NCBI RefSeq assembly: GCF_000196875.2
Contig: NC_014532.2
Span: 2,728,001-2,792,000, forward strand
Reading direction: 5' to 3'
Length of the DNA: 64,000 nucleotides
From: Halomonas elongata DSM 2581
GTDB taxonomy: Bacteria; Pseudomonadota; Gammaproteobacteria; Pseudomonadales; Halomonadaceae
This document shows positions 9,402 to 17,814 of the stretch, in pieces. The notes beneath the pieces are model-generated. The model was not told where the DNA came from. It did not search any database and saw only the letters and a list, made by a program, of their open reading frames with translations. Position 1 is the stretch's first letter. Each line of letters starts with the position of its first letter. Position numbers and translations under genes: made by a program.

Positions 9402-9514
9402 GGGGCAACGACCACACCGCACCCGGGCTTTCAACGAACGGAGTCCTCGCGATATATAGAGGAAACGATTTCATTGCACGTGCTCGAGCAGCAGGTACGT
9501 GATTCGCCCATCCC

Positions 9515-9559
9515 TCCTCGCCTGATACGCCGAGGCATCTCGGCGTCGAACAACGAGGA
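9515..9559. terminator. Nested hairpin between convergent genes
   Basis: An inner perfect 8-bp stem (ACGCCGAG/CTCGGCGT, 4-nt loop, 9527-9546) sits inside an outer 6-bp stem (TCCTCG at 9515-9520, CGAGGA at 9554-9559). It lies between the 3' ends of the NRAMP-like and MFS genes. No T-run is present, so termination is inferred from position. The rest of 9402-9577 shows no gene. Confidence 0.4.
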
Positions 9560-9577
9560 AACTGGCGGCAACCGATG

Positions 9578-10834
9578 TTAATCGACGGCGCCAGCACCGG
9601 ACGGGTCTCCCGACACCTCGTCACAGGCCCCGGGCTCAGCGATGGCACCTGCGAGCCGACAGAGCGCAATGGCAGCCAGGCCACACAAGGCCAGCACCAG
9701 GGGCATGACATGAGGCCCTTGCACGACCAGGCTGGCGAGGTAGCCCACCATGGCTGCTACCAGGTAGTGCAGGGTGCCCATCAGGGCCGATGCCACGCCG
9801 GCCCTGACGCCGCCGGCGTTCATGGTCAGCGCCGTCAGGTTGCCGAACACCAGGCCGAGCGCGCCGATCGCCACGGCCAGCAGGGCGGCATAGGCCTCGA
9901 GGGTGGCCATGCCCGTCATCACGGCCAGGAACAGCAGCGTACCGGCCAGGGCATGCAGGCCGAGCCCGATGAAGGTGATCCGCGCGGGCGTCATGCCGCC
10001 CGCAGCCAGCTTGTTGGCCAGGGTGCCGCCGATGATCAGCCCCACCGAGTTGGCGGCGAACAGATAGCTGAAGTGGGTCGGCGTCATGCCGAAATGCTCG
10101 GTGAACACGAAGGCAGCGGCACTGATGTAGGTAAACAGCGACCCCAGCACGAAGCCGCCGGCCAGCGTATAGGCCATGAAGACTCGGCGGCGTGATTGGG
10201 CAAGATAGCCGCGCATCACGCTGCCGGCGTTCAACGGAGTGCGCCGCTCCGGGGCCAGAGATTCGGGGATGGCCACCAGGCTCCACACCAGGCCGATACC
10301 GCCGAACGCCGCCAGCACCCAGAAGATACCGCGCCAGCCACCATGCTCGAGCAGGAAGCCGCCCATCATGGGCGCCAGCACCGGCGCGACCATCATCACC
10401 TGCATCAGCAGCGAAAAGATCCTGGCAGAGCTTTTCACGTCGCAGAGGTCGGCCACGATCGCGCGCGGTGCCACCAGGCCGGCGGCCGCACCGATGGCCT
10501 GGGCGAAGCGGGCGACCAGCAGCCACTCGAGGGTCGGCGCCAGCGCCGCGCCCACCGAGCCCGCCACGAAGATCACCAGCCCCACCATGAGCGGCATCCG
10601 GCGCCCGAAGCGCTCCAGTAGCGGGCCATACAGGCACTGCCCCAGTGCCAGTCCGGCCAGGAACACGGACAGCGTCTGCTGGACGCTGCCGGCCGAGACA
10701 CCGTAGGTCTGCGCGATCATCGGCATGCCGGGCAGGTACATGTCGATGGCCATGGCATCGAGTGCCGTCAGCAGGGCGAGCAGCACCACCAAGGCCATGC
10801 CCACGGTGCCCGGACGCGTCGTCGCTTCAGTCAT
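9578..10834 (-). CDS. Bcr/CflA-type MFS drug efflux transporter
   Basis: Twelve-helix major facilitator of 418 residues. The helix-1 sequence LDAMAIDMYLPGMP is the hallmark of the Bcr/CflA (DHA1) group, which exports bicyclomycin, chloramphenicol, sulfonamides and sometimes cysteine. GRRMPLMVG in loop 2-3 is the MFS motif A. Its start overlaps the end of the upstream tetR gene by 8 bp, so the two form an operon whose expression should be set by the TetR repressor at the 11517-11532 operator. The substrate is not predictable from the sequence. Confidence 0.88.
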   Translation of the reverse strand: MTEATTRPGTVGMALVVLLALLTALDAMAIDMYLPGMPMIAQTYGVSAGSVQQTLSVFLAGLALGQCLYGPLLERFGRRMPLMVGLVIFVAGSVGAALAPTLEWLLVARFAQAIGAAAGLVAPRAIVADLCDVKSSARIFSLLMQVMMVAPVLAPMMGGFLLEHGGWRGIFWVLAAFGGIGLVWSLVAIPESLAPERRTPLNAGSVMRGYLAQSRRRVFMAYTLAGGFVLGSLFTYISAAAFVFTEHFGMTPTHFSYLFAANSVGLIIGGTLANKLAAGGMTPARITFIGLGLHALAGTLLFLAVMTGMATLEAYAALLAVAIGALGLVFGNLTALTMNAGGVRAGVASALMGTLHYLVAAMVGYLASLVVQGPHVMPLVLALCGLAAIALCRLAGAIAEPGACDEVSGDPSGAGAVD

Positions 10835-11432
10835 GGCGCGCTCCAGCTACGAGACGTTCGATACTTTCGTTCATGAGACGCTCCAGAGCATCGACGCGCG
10901 CCTCGAAGCGCTCCTGGCCGATATAGATCAGCGCCACGTGCAGGCTGTCGACCAGTCCCATGTAGGCATGGCCCATGACCTCGGCGTCCTGATCGGCGAG
11001 CCCCCCTCCGACGTGGCGACGCAGCGCCGCTGTAAAATCCATCAACAGCTGCTGCATGTAACCTTCATAGCCCTCTTGCAGCTCATGAAAGAGCGACTCG
11101 GGAGGGATATAGGAAGTGCGCAGTAAAAAGCGGAAATGGTCGGAGTCGGCATAGCGGGCCAGCAAGGACTCGCAGTAACGGAGTCCCGGCAAAGTGGGCT
11201 CGGGCGCTTCGAAGCACTCATGAGCAAAACGTGCTTCGACCTCCAGGGCGTCTTCGAAGACCGCCAGAAACAGCTCATCCTTGCTTTTTACATGCGAATA
11301 AAGCGATGCCTTTCGAATGCCGGCATCGGCCGCGATGCGGGACAGCGAGGCCCCCTCATAGCCATGCCGGGCGAACTGCACGACGGCGGCATTGAGTACC
11401 CGTCGCAGCGCAGGCGTCGTGGTGGATGACAT
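10827..11432 (-). CDS. TetR/AcrR-family repressor
   Basis: 201-residue regulator. The N-terminal helix-turn-helix is clear at about 12-58 (VLNAAVVQFARHGYEGASL, then GIRKASLYSHVKSKDELF). The C-terminal two thirds is the variable ligand-binding and dimer domain. The start is the ATG at 11432; a GTG one codon earlier is less likely. The gene leads the operon with the Bcr-type pump and is probably autoregulated through a 16-bp palindrome about 85 bp upstream. The inducer is probably a pump substrate. Confidence 0.9.
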   Translation of the reverse strand: MSSTTTPALRRVLNAAVVQFARHGYEGASLSRIAADAGIRKASLYSHVKSKDELFLAVFEDALEVEARFAHECFEAPEPTLPGLRYCESLLARYADSDHFRFLLRTSYIPPESLFHELQEGYEGYMQQLLMDFTAALRRHVGGGLADQDAEVMGHAYMGLVDSLHVALIYIGQERFEARVDALERLMNESIERLVAGARHD

Positions 11433-11516
11433 CACGTTGCTCCAGTAAATCCAGGCCTTGATGACGCTCGCCTGAGGGGCTCTTGGCGTCGGGGTGGTAT
11501 CCTAACCCAAAAAGGC

Positions 11517-11532
11517 TACCGACCGGTAGGTA
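11517..11532. promoter_or_regulatory. TetR-type operator palindrome
   Basis: TACCGACCGGTAGGTA is a 16-bp palindrome centred on CCGG with one mismatched pair, in a flanking context of A-run and T-run. This is the classic shape of a TetR-family operator, and it lies upstream of the tetR-MFS operon. Confidence 0.7.
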
Positions 11533-11626
11533 GTTTTTGTGTTCATCAAAAAATGGCCTTTCCGCCCGTCGGCCAGCCGGTCACGCTCGATACGATCGTG
11601 ACCGGCGCCTTGCGACATTATTCTTT

Positions 11627-12094
11627 TCAAAACATGGTGTTGTCGTTGGCAGAATCTTCCGGCACCGGCTGGATCACGTCCCAGTGCTCGACGATCTTGC
11701 CCTCCTCGACGCGGAAGATATCGACCACGGCCTCGCCGCGATCCTCATCGCCGTTGGTCGAGTGGACGTGCAGCCAGACCAGGTCACCATCGGCGGCACT
11801 GCGCACGATCTCGCTTTGGTAGTCGGGGTTTTCCTTGAAGTAGCCGGCAAAGTAATCCACGAAGGGCGCCTTGCCGTCAGGCACTCCCGGATTGTGCTGA
11901 ATGTAGTCCTGCGCCAGCACGCGTGAGCTCTGCTCGGTCTCGTGCTCGTTGAAGAACTGATTGTAGAACTCGGTGACCAGCGCCCGATTGGCCTCTTCGG
12001 TCTTTACGTCACGCTCGGGTTGAGCAAAGGACGTGACAGGCATGGCGAGTAACAGCGCGGCGGTGGCCACGCTCAGGGATTTCAGGGCCGACAT
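11627..12094 (-). CDS. Secreted SnoaL-like / NTF2-fold protein
   Basis: 155-residue protein with a signal peptide at about 1-24 (MSALKSLSVATAALLLAMPV, cut near SFA/Q). The mature part is a single SnoaL-like cone fold: FYNQFFNEHETEQ, DYIQHNPGVPDGK and a C-terminal IFRVEEGKIVEHWDV, typical of predicted ester-cyclase/SnoaL relatives. The start at 12094 has GGAG 7 nt upstream. It follows the NAD(P)-binding gene by 28 bp and is probably co-transcribed with it, under the HxlR regulator on the other strand. The reaction is unknown. Confidence 0.75.
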   Translation of the reverse strand: MSALKSLSVATAALLLAMPVTSFAQPERDVKTEEANRALVTEFYNQFFNEHETEQSSRVLAQDYIQHNPGVPDGKAPFVDYFAGYFKENPDYQSEIVRSAADGDLVWLHVHSTNGDEDRGEAVVDIFRVEEGKIVEHWDVIQPVPEDSANDNTMF

Positions 12095-12122
12095 GGGAAT
12101 ACTCCAGTGTTGGTTGAGTCGA

Positions 12123-12734
12123 TCAATAGCCGACGGTGAAGCGCTGGCGCGAATGGGCGGGCGTTTCCAGCTCATCCACCATCGCGATGGCATAGTCTTC
12201 GAAAGAGATGCTGGAGCCGGCATCATGGGTCAGCAGCTGGTCCTGCCCGAGACGAAACTTTCCGGTACGCTCGCCGGGCACGAACTCGGCCGAGGGAGAC
12301 AGGAACGTCCAGTCGAGATCATCGACGCCGCGCAAAAAGTCCAGAAACTCGCCACCGGCATGCGCTTCGGGCTTGTAGGCGTCGGGGAAGCCCGGCTGGT
12401 CGATGACCTTCTCGCCGGGCGCCACTTCAAGGCTGCCGGCCCCGCCCACCACCAGATAGCGTGCCACGCCGGCATCACGCACGGCTCCCACCAGCGTTCC
12501 GACATCGCTTGCCGTGAAGGGTACGGCGCTGATAACGGCGTCGTGTCCCTTGAGCAGTGCTGCCAATGCCTGCCGGTCGTTGGCATCGCCCTGCTTCGGC
12601 GTGACGCCGGACAAGGGGGCAATCCTGTCCGTATTGCGAGCAATGGCGGTCACCTGATGCCCCCGATCGGACAGTTCGGCGAGAATACGCGAGCCTGCAT
12701 CGCCCGACGCCCCGATAAGCGCAACTTTTGCCAT
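12123..12734 (-). CDS. NAD(P)H-binding (atypical SDR) oxidoreductase
   Basis: 203-residue Rossmann protein of the NmrA/atypical SDR kind (YwnB-like). The dinucleotide motif GASGDAGSRI is at about 7-16. DAVISAVPF and YLVVGGAGSLEV follow as beta-strand edges of the fold, and there is no classical YxxxK catalytic pair. The start at 12734 has AAGGAG 7 nt upstream. It diverges from the hxlR gene across a 151-bp region with two inverted repeats. Such reductases are often HxlR targets induced by electrophiles, which is the likely but unproven role here. Confidence 0.8.
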   Translation of the reverse strand: MAKVALIGASGDAGSRILAELSDRGHQVTAIARNTDRIAPLSGVTPKQGDANDRQALAALLKGHDAVISAVPFTASDVGTLVGAVRDAGVARYLVVGGAGSLEVAPGEKVIDQPGFPDAYKPEAHAGGEFLDFLRGVDDLDWTFLSPSAEFVPGERTGKFRLGQDQLLTHDAGSSISFEDYAIAMVDELETPAHSRQRFTVGY

Positions 12735-12763
12735 TAGGAATCTCCTTGAGTTCATTTCTGACA

Positions 12764-12786
12764 CATGGTCTACAAGGCAGACCATG
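12764..12786. promoter_or_regulatory. Perfect inverted repeat, probable HxlR operator
   Basis: CATGGTCT and AGACCATG form perfect 8-bp arms around a 7-bp spacer, directly upstream of the NAD(P)-binding gene and facing hxlR. Its position between divergent regulator and target is typical for this family. Confidence 0.6.
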
Positions 12787-12841
12787 GGATAAACTTATGG
12801 GAGTTCCTGTAATGGCACAAGAAGTCATCTTCACCTGACAC

Positions 12842-12859
12842 GGTCACCTCAATGTGACC
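12842..12859. promoter_or_regulatory. Second inverted repeat close to the hxlR start
   Basis: GGTCAC-N6-GTGACC is a perfect 6-bp inverted repeat ending 26 bp before the hxlR start codon. It shares GGTC with the first repeat and may be an autoregulatory site. Confidence 0.4.
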
Positions 12860-12885
12860 ACTGAACGACCATCCATGGAGAGATC

Positions 12886-13269
12886 ATGACGACCAAGCCT
12901 GACGGCGAAGAGGTGATTTTCGAACAGCCCTGTCCGATTCGCGACGTACTCGACCGCATCGGCAACCAGTGGAGCCTGCTGATTCTGGAAGCCCTGGCGC
13001 CCGGCACCCTGCGCTTCAATGCTCTGATGCGCGAGATCGGTGACATCTCGAAGCAGATGCTCTCCCGTACGCTCAAGCAGCTGGAACAGGATGGCTTCAT
13101 CACGCGTACGCTCTACCCCGAGGTTCCCCCGCGGGTGGAATACACGCTGACCCCGCTGGGGCATTCCTTTCTCGAGCCGATGCAGCGGCTCGTGAACTGG
13201 GCGGATACCCATCACCACGCCATCGTGGCCGCTCGGGCCCGGTATCAAGCCGAGAACGATCAGGCCTGA
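12886..13269 (+). CDS. HxlR-family winged-helix regulator
   Basis: 127-residue DNA-binding protein covering the whole HxlR domain: [19 protein letters not shown] at about 15-33, [19 protein letters not shown] as the recognition region, and [15 protein letters not shown] as the wing and dimer helix. One cysteine (Cys15) sits at the start of the domain, the place used for thiol sensing in YodB/HypR-type members. It is transcribed away from the NAD(P)-binding gene, with two inverted repeats between them. The SD is GGAGAG at 7-8 bp. Confidence 0.9.
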   Translation: MTTKPDGEEVIFEQPCPIRDVLDRIGNQWSLLILEALAPGTLRFNALMREIGDISKQMLSRTLKQLEQDGFITRTLYPEVPPRVEYTLTPLGHSFLEPMQRLVNWADTHHHAIVAARARYQAENDQA

Positions 13270-13304
13270 TAGCAGCGGGTACAGTTCTCGGCTTACCCCA
13301 CCGT

Positions 13305-14966
13305 TCAGACGCTATCGAGGCTTCCCACCGCATCCTGGCTGGCCCGCTGGCGCTGCTGGCCGGTCAGTTCACGGAGCTGGCCATCGCGCATCTCGAGCAG
13401 GCGATCGGCGTGACCGAAGTAGACATCGTCGTGACTGACGGCCAGCACCGTCTTGCCCAGTTCGCGAAGCCGAGGCAGCAAGGCCTGGTAGAAGGTGCGG
13501 CGGAACTGTGGATCCTGGTCGGCGGCCCACTCGTCCAGCAGCAGGAAATCACGCTGCTCGGCCACGGCCAGCAACAGCGCCAGGCGCTTGCGCTGTCCCT
13601 GGGAGAGTTGCGGGTTGGTGACGCGATCGCCGTCGAAATGCAGCTTTTCCTCCATGGCCAGCCGCTCCAGCCAATCCTCCACCAGGTCGGGATCGGGCGA
13701 CGCACCCTCCCGCCCTATCAGGCGATCGAAGAGATGGAAGTCGGTGAATACCGCCGAAAAGCTGCTGCGGTAGGCCTCCCACTGATCCGGCTCGAGCGGG
13801 TGGCCATCGAGCAGGATCTGACCGTCATGGGGACGATAGAGCCCGGTCAACAAGCGGGCCAGGGTCGACTTTCCGCTGCCGTTGCCTCCGATCAGGAACA
13901 CCTGCTCGCCGCGTTTCAGGGTCAGGTCGATGGGCCCGACCGCGAAGCCCCGGCCCTGCTCGCCGTCAGCGTAGCGGAAGGTCACGCCGCGCAGTTCCAG
14001 GGTCTGCCAGTCCGACAGGGGCTCTCCGCTGGCGAAGGCCTCCCGGTAATCGGCCAGTTGCAGGCTTTCGAGCTTGTCGAAGGCGACCTGGGCGCCCAAC
14101 AGGGTCGGCAACGCGCCCACCGCCTGGATCAGGGGCGTGCGTAGAAACAGCAGCGTCAGGGAATAGGTCGCCGCCACATTGGTGTTGGCCCAGCCGAGCC
14201 CGTTGGCCAGGAAGAACGCCAGGCCGATGGCCCCCAGCATCATGATGTTGGACCAGTTGACGGCGCTCAGGTGGAAGGTGTCGGAGCGGATGATGTGGTG
14301 GCGATACTCGCGGGCATTGCGGGTGTAGACCTCGTCGAACAGCCGGCGCGCACGATCACGGTTGAGCGCGAGTTCCTTGCGCCCTTCGATCACCGCCGCG
14401 TAATCCTGATAGAGGCGATCCTCGGTCTCACGCACCCGCCCGAGATGCCGATAGACCCGTGAGACCAGCAGCCAGCCGACGATCACGGTCACCGCCACCC
14501 AGACAGCGGTGACCGCCAGCATGCCGGGCGACAGCCAGGCCAGGTACAGGGCCGACCCCAGCGTCAGGATCACGCCCTGCACCAGTTCGGGCAAGCGCAC
14601 GAAGGCAATGGTGATCTGGCGCACATCGCTGGAGAGACTGGCCATGAGGTTGGCGCCGCCCAGCCGCTCGACACGCTCGATGTCGGTATCGAGGATCCGC
14701 TTGATCAGCCGGCCGCGCAGCCGGTAGACGAAATGGTGCCCCAGGGTGGTCAGAGCCAGCTGCGCCCCGAGGGTGATGCCCAGCAACAGCACGATCAGCC
14801 CGATGAACTGCGGCAGCACCACCAGCGGGTCGCCATGGGCCTCGATCAACCGTCGGTTGATGAAGGCGATGACGCCGATCCCCAGGCCGGCGCTCGCCAG
14901 GCTGAGCGCCATGACGGCGATGAACGGCCAGCGGTAGTGGCGAAAGACGACGCGCAAGAGTTCCAC
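13305..14966 (-). CDS. yojI: YojI/SyrD-type ABC exporter (cyclic peptide or siderophore export)
   Basis: 553-residue half-transporter: a six-helix membrane domain, then an ATPase with Walker [10 protein letters not shown], signature LSQGQRKR and Walker [13 protein letters not shown]. The sequence follows E. coli YojI closely along its length ([17 protein letters not shown] near the start; [19 protein letters not shown] in the middle). The GTG at 14966 is chosen as the start because the protein then begins like YojI (ELLxxVxRxYRWPF) and GAGGA lies 6 nt upstream; an in-frame ATG at 15008 is the alternative. E. coli YojI exports microcin J25, and PvdE/SyrD relatives export peptide siderophores. 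The Fur-like box about 120 bp upstream and the neighbouring siderophore locus suggest an iron-regulated export role, which is inferred. Confidence 0.85.
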   Translation of the reverse strand: MELLRVVFRHYRWPFIAVMALSLASAGLGIGVIAFINRRLIEAHGDPLVVLPQFIGLIVLLLGITLGAQLALTTLGHHFVYRLRGRLIKRILDTDIERVERLGGANLMASLSSDVRQITIAFVRLPELVQGVILTLGSALYLAWLSPGMLAVTAVWVAVTVIVGWLLVSRVYRHLGRVRETEDRLYQDYAAVIEGRKELALNRDRARRLFDEVYTRNAREYRHHIIRSDTFHLSAVNWSNIMMLGAIGLAFFLANGLGWANTNVAATYSLTLLFLRTPLIQAVGALPTLLGAQVAFDKLESLQLADYREAFASGEPLSDWQTLELRGVTFRYADGEQGRGFAVGPIDLTLKRGEQVFLIGGNGSGKSTLARLLTGLYRPHDGQILLDGHPLEPDQWEAYRSSFSAVFTDFHLFDRLIGREGASPDPDLVEDWLERLAMEEKLHFDGDRVTNPQLSQGQRKRLALLLAVAEQRDFLLLDEWAADQDPQFRRTFYQALLPRLRELGKTVLAVSHDDVYFGHADRLLEMRDGQLRELTGQQRQRASQDAVGSLDSV

Positions 14967-15085
14967 GGGCGATCCTCGTCGGGACAATGGCGGGGCATTG
15001 TGGCGCATTGTCTCGGCAAGTCAACGGCGCCCCGGCGGTCTGGCATACCAGATTCGCCACTGAAGACAGTCAATCATTTGCACAA

Positions 15086-15104
15086 GAAAATGCAAAACAT
15101 TATC
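15086..15104. promoter_or_regulatory. Fur-like box
   Basis: GAAAATGCAAAACATTATC matches 15 of 19 positions of the Fur consensus. Its reverse complement shares 17 bases with the box before the MFS exporter at 17702, so one operator type appears twice around the receptor gene. Confidence 0.7.
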
Positions 15105-15186
15105 ATTCGCCCCGCGTATCGGGTAACGCAACGCTGCGTACTGCCCAGCACAACAACCACCGATAATTTTTGCCCTGAGGGGAGCG

Positions 15187-15394
15187 CTGATTTATATCGC
15201 GAGCGATGAGAGGCTGGTCGTCGCCGGAACGTGACACCGAGTGAAGCGACAAACATCCGAAGGATGGCCCCGTAGGGGTGAGGAACCAAAGGTTCCGAAT
15301 AAACCGGAGTTTACGTTTCTGTAAATGAGGATTCGACCGGGCTCGCGCACGAGTACCGCCGTCGGCCAGGATATCGAGCGCAGCAATAAATCAG
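15187..15394. repeat. Foldback element with four consecutive hairpins
   Basis: Bounded by the 9-bp inverted repeat CTGATTTAT (15187-15195) and ATAAATCAG (15386-15394). Inside are CATCC-GAA-GGATG (15254-15266), CCCC-GTA-GGGG (15268-15278), GGAACC-AAA-GGTTCC (15282-15296) and TTTAC-N6-GTAAA (15310-15325). The last part carries CGGAGTTTAC and TAAATGAG, also found in the centre of the foldback element at 22380-22524. It looks like a non-coding, MITE-like intergenic repeat. Confidence 0.55.
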
Positions 15395-15428
15395 TGTTTC
15401 CCTGGATCGATCAAGGAACGCTTGCCGT

Positions 15429-17594
15429 ATGTCCATCACCTCCCAGCCTCGTCCAGCGCGACTGCGACTGCTCCTGCTGTGTACCGCCCTGCCCGCTTCC
15501 GCTGTCGCCCAGACAACCACGAGCGATGCCAACGCGCCGTCGGGCGCCGATGACCTCTCCCCGGTGGTCGTCACTGCAACCCGCAACAAGAGCGTCGCAG
15601 GCAAGACCCCACAGAAGGTCACCATCATCACCCGCGAGCAGATCGAGCAGCAGCTGGCGATCACCCAGGACCCCAGCCAGGTACTCAGCAACCTGGTTCC
15701 TTCCTACTCGCCCAGCCGCCAGAAGCTCAACAATACCGGCGAGACCTTCCGCGGCCGCTCGGTGCTGTTCATGATCGACGGCGTGCCCCAGTCCAACCCT
15801 CTGCGCGATGGCGGGCGGGACAGTTACGCCATCGATCTCTCCATGGTCGAGCGCATCGAGGTCATCCATGGCGCCAGCGCCGAGCATGGCCTGGGTGCCA
15901 CCGGTGGCATCATCAATTACGTGACCAAAGGCTCCGAGGGCGCCGGCGTCCATCAGCATGCCGGCATCAGCCTGACCAGCGATGATGACTTCAAGTCGGA
16001 CGGCCTCGGTCACAAGCTGAATTACCGGCTCAGCGGCCAGCAAGGCGACTGGGACTATCAGTTTGCCGCCAGCCGCGAGGAACGCGGCGTCTTCTACGAC
16101 GGCAACGACGAAATCGTCGGCATGGCCTACCACGGTGAAATCCAGAACTCCACCAGCTACGACCTGATGGCCAAGGCGGGGTACTGGTTCGACGACAACC
16201 AGAACCTCGAGTTCTCCCTCAACCATTTCGACCTCGATATCGGCGACGACTATGTGCCGGTGTCCGGCGATCGTGACGCCGGCATACCGACCACGGCTCG
16301 CAAGGGCAGCCCCGATAGCGACCCGGGCTACAACGAGGTCACCACCGCCCGGCTGTCGTACTCCCACGCCGACTGGCTGGGCAACGATGTCGACGCCCAG
16401 CTCTATACCCAGCGCTTCCGCGCCCAGTTCGGTGCCACCGGCCTCGGCTCCTTTCCCTACCAGGATGACGCCGGCAACACCCTTTATGACTACACGCGCA
16501 ACGAGTCCGACAAGGTTGGCGCCAAATTCACCCTGAGCCGCGACGGCCTGCTGGATGACCGCCTGACCCTGACCACCGGCCTCGACCTGCTGCAGGACGA
16601 GACCCAGCAGGTTCTGGTGGAAACCAACCGCAACTATGTGCCCGAGAGCCAGTTCCGCAATTATGCGGCCTTCCTGCAGGGCGACTACGACCTGACCGAG
16701 GCGCTGAGCCTGCATGCCGGGGTCCGTCAGGAGCATGCCAAGCTGAACGTCGACGACTACTCGACCGTGGATCGCAGCACCAGCGTCGAGAACGACCTGG
16801 TCTCGGTGAACGGCGGCTCCCCCAGCTTCGACGAGACGCTGTTCAACGCCGGCATCGTCTATCAGGCCACCGACTGGGCCCAGCTCTACGCCAACTATTC
16901 CGAGGGCTTCGGCATGCCCGACGTGGGCCGGGTGCTGCGAGGCGTCAGCACGCCTGGCCAGGACGTCGACACCCTGATCGATCTTTCGCCCATCGTCACC
17001 GACAACCGCGAGATCGGCGCACGCTTCAACTGGGATCGCTACGGGCTCGAACTGAGCTACTACGAGTCGAATTCCGACCTCGGCCAGCGCATCCAGCCCG
17101 ATGCCCAGGGCAACTATCGCGTCCAGCGGGAGAAGACCGAGATCCAGGGCATCGAGATCACCGGCGAGGCCCGGTTGAACGATGCCCACGACCTGCGCCT
17201 CTCCTATACCCATGCCGAGGGCAAGTCCGACACCGACGGCGATGGCAGCGTCGATACCAAGCTGACGGGCCGCGACCTGGCGCCGGATACCCTGAAGCTG
17301 GCCTGGAGCGCGTCCTGGAACGACAAGCTGTCCACTCACCTGCAGTACAGCCGCTACTTCGACCGCAGCTTCGACGATCCGGCGATCGAGTTCGACGGCT
17401 ATGGCCTGCTCGATGCTTCGCTGGCCTATCGGCTGCCGGTGGGCCGCGCCAGCCTGGGCATCGAAAACCTCACCGACGAGGACTACTTCACCTACTACTC
17501 GCAGTCATTCCCCCAGTCGTCCGCGCTCGAAGATGATCTGTACTTCAAGGGCCGGGGGCGCACCCTCACCCTGAGCTACCAGCTCGATTTCTAA
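15429..17594 (+). CDS. TonB-dependent receptor, likely for the achromobactin-type siderophore (Acr/IutA group)
   Basis: Outer-membrane receptor of 721 residues. Signal peptide at about 1-27 (cut near AVA/Q), TonB box SPVVVTAT at about 44-51, plug motifs VLFMIDGVPQ and GLGATGGIINYVTK, and a barrel ending LTLSYQLDF with terminal Phe. The plug resembles receptors for citrate-based siderophores such as aerobactin (IutA). It heads a plus-strand series with an exporter and a CbrABC-like importer and lies beside NIS synthetase genes, so the locally made siderophore is the obvious ligand. A rho-independent terminator follows, so the next genes have their own promoter. A foldback element sits in its upstream region. 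Confidence 0.85.
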   Translation: MSITSQPRPARLRLLLLCTALPASAVAQTTTSDANAPSGADDLSPVVVTATRNKSVAGKTPQKVTIITREQIEQQLAITQDPSQVLSNLVPSYSPSRQKLNNTGETFRGRSVLFMIDGVPQSNPLRDGGRDSYAIDLSMVERIEVIHGASAEHGLGATGGIINYVTKGSEGAGVHQHAGISLTSDDDFKSDGLGHKLNYRLSGQQGDWDYQFAASREERGVFYDGNDEIVGMAYHGEIQNSTSYDLMAKAGYWFDDNQNLEFSLNHFDLDIGDDYVPVSGDRDAGIPTTARKGSPDSDPGYNEVTTARLSYSHADWLGNDVDAQLYTQRFRAQFGATGLGSFPYQDDAGNTLYDYTRNESDKVGAKFTLSRDGLLDDRLTLTTGLDLLQDETQQVLVETNRNYVPESQFRNYAAFLQGDYDLTEALSLHAGVRQEHAKLNVDDYSTVDRSTSVENDLVSVNGGSPSFDETLFNAGIVYQATDWAQLYANYSEGFGMPDVGRVLRGVSTPGQDVDTLIDLSPIVTDNREIGARFNWDRYGLELSYYESNSDLGQRIQPDAQGNYRVQREKTEIQGIEITGEARLNDAHDLRLSYTHAEGKSDTDGDGSVDTKLTGRDLAPDTLKLAWSASWNDKLSTHLQYSRYFDRSFDDPAIEFDGYGLLDASLAYRLPVGRASLGIENLTDEDYFTYYSQSFPQSSALEDDLYFKGRGRTLTLSYQLDF

Positions 17595-17623
17595 GACGAC
17601 CTTCCCATTGATCTAGCTTGTTG

Positions 17624-17651
17624 AGCGGTGCCCTTCGGCACCGCTTTTTTT
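17624..17651 (+). terminator. Rho-independent terminator of the receptor gene
   Basis: AGCGGTGCC and GGCACCGCT form a perfect 9-bp stem around CTTC, followed by a run of seven T. It starts 30 bp after the receptor stop codon. Confidence 0.92.
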
Positions 17652-17701
17652 GGCTCCTGGCATGCCGGTCATCGAGGGAAGGTTCACCCTTCCACGCAAT
17701 T

Positions 17702-17720
17702 GATAATGTTTTGCATTTGA
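17702..17720. promoter_or_regulatory. Fur-like box before the exporter operon
   Basis: GATAATGTTTTGCATTTGA matches 12 of 19 consensus positions and, inverted, shares 17 bases with the box at 15086-15104. It lies 95 bp before the MFS start and probably makes the MFS-cbrABC series iron-repressed. Confidence 0.65.
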
Positions 17721-17814
17721 CTTTTCGCCATGTCATCATCCTGCCCCCATGACGCACGTAACAGCGGCGTTCCGTCAGGCCAACGCCGTCTGTGTTCCCG
17801 CTGAGTGAGAGTCC

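Larger units (their letters stand above)
14967..15428. other. 462-bp regulatory region between yojI and the siderophore receptor
   Basis: No gene was found. It contains a strong Fur-like box (15086-15104) and a structured foldback element (15187-15394), leaving only about 35 bp between the element and the receptor start. The box lies nearer to yojI (120 bp) than to the receptor (about 325 bp). Confidence 0.6.

Noticed and set aside
15411..17339. Long open frame antisense to the achromobactin-type receptor
   Set aside because: Repetitive Val/Gly/Gln-rich composition and no motifs; it mirrors the receptor's codon bias.
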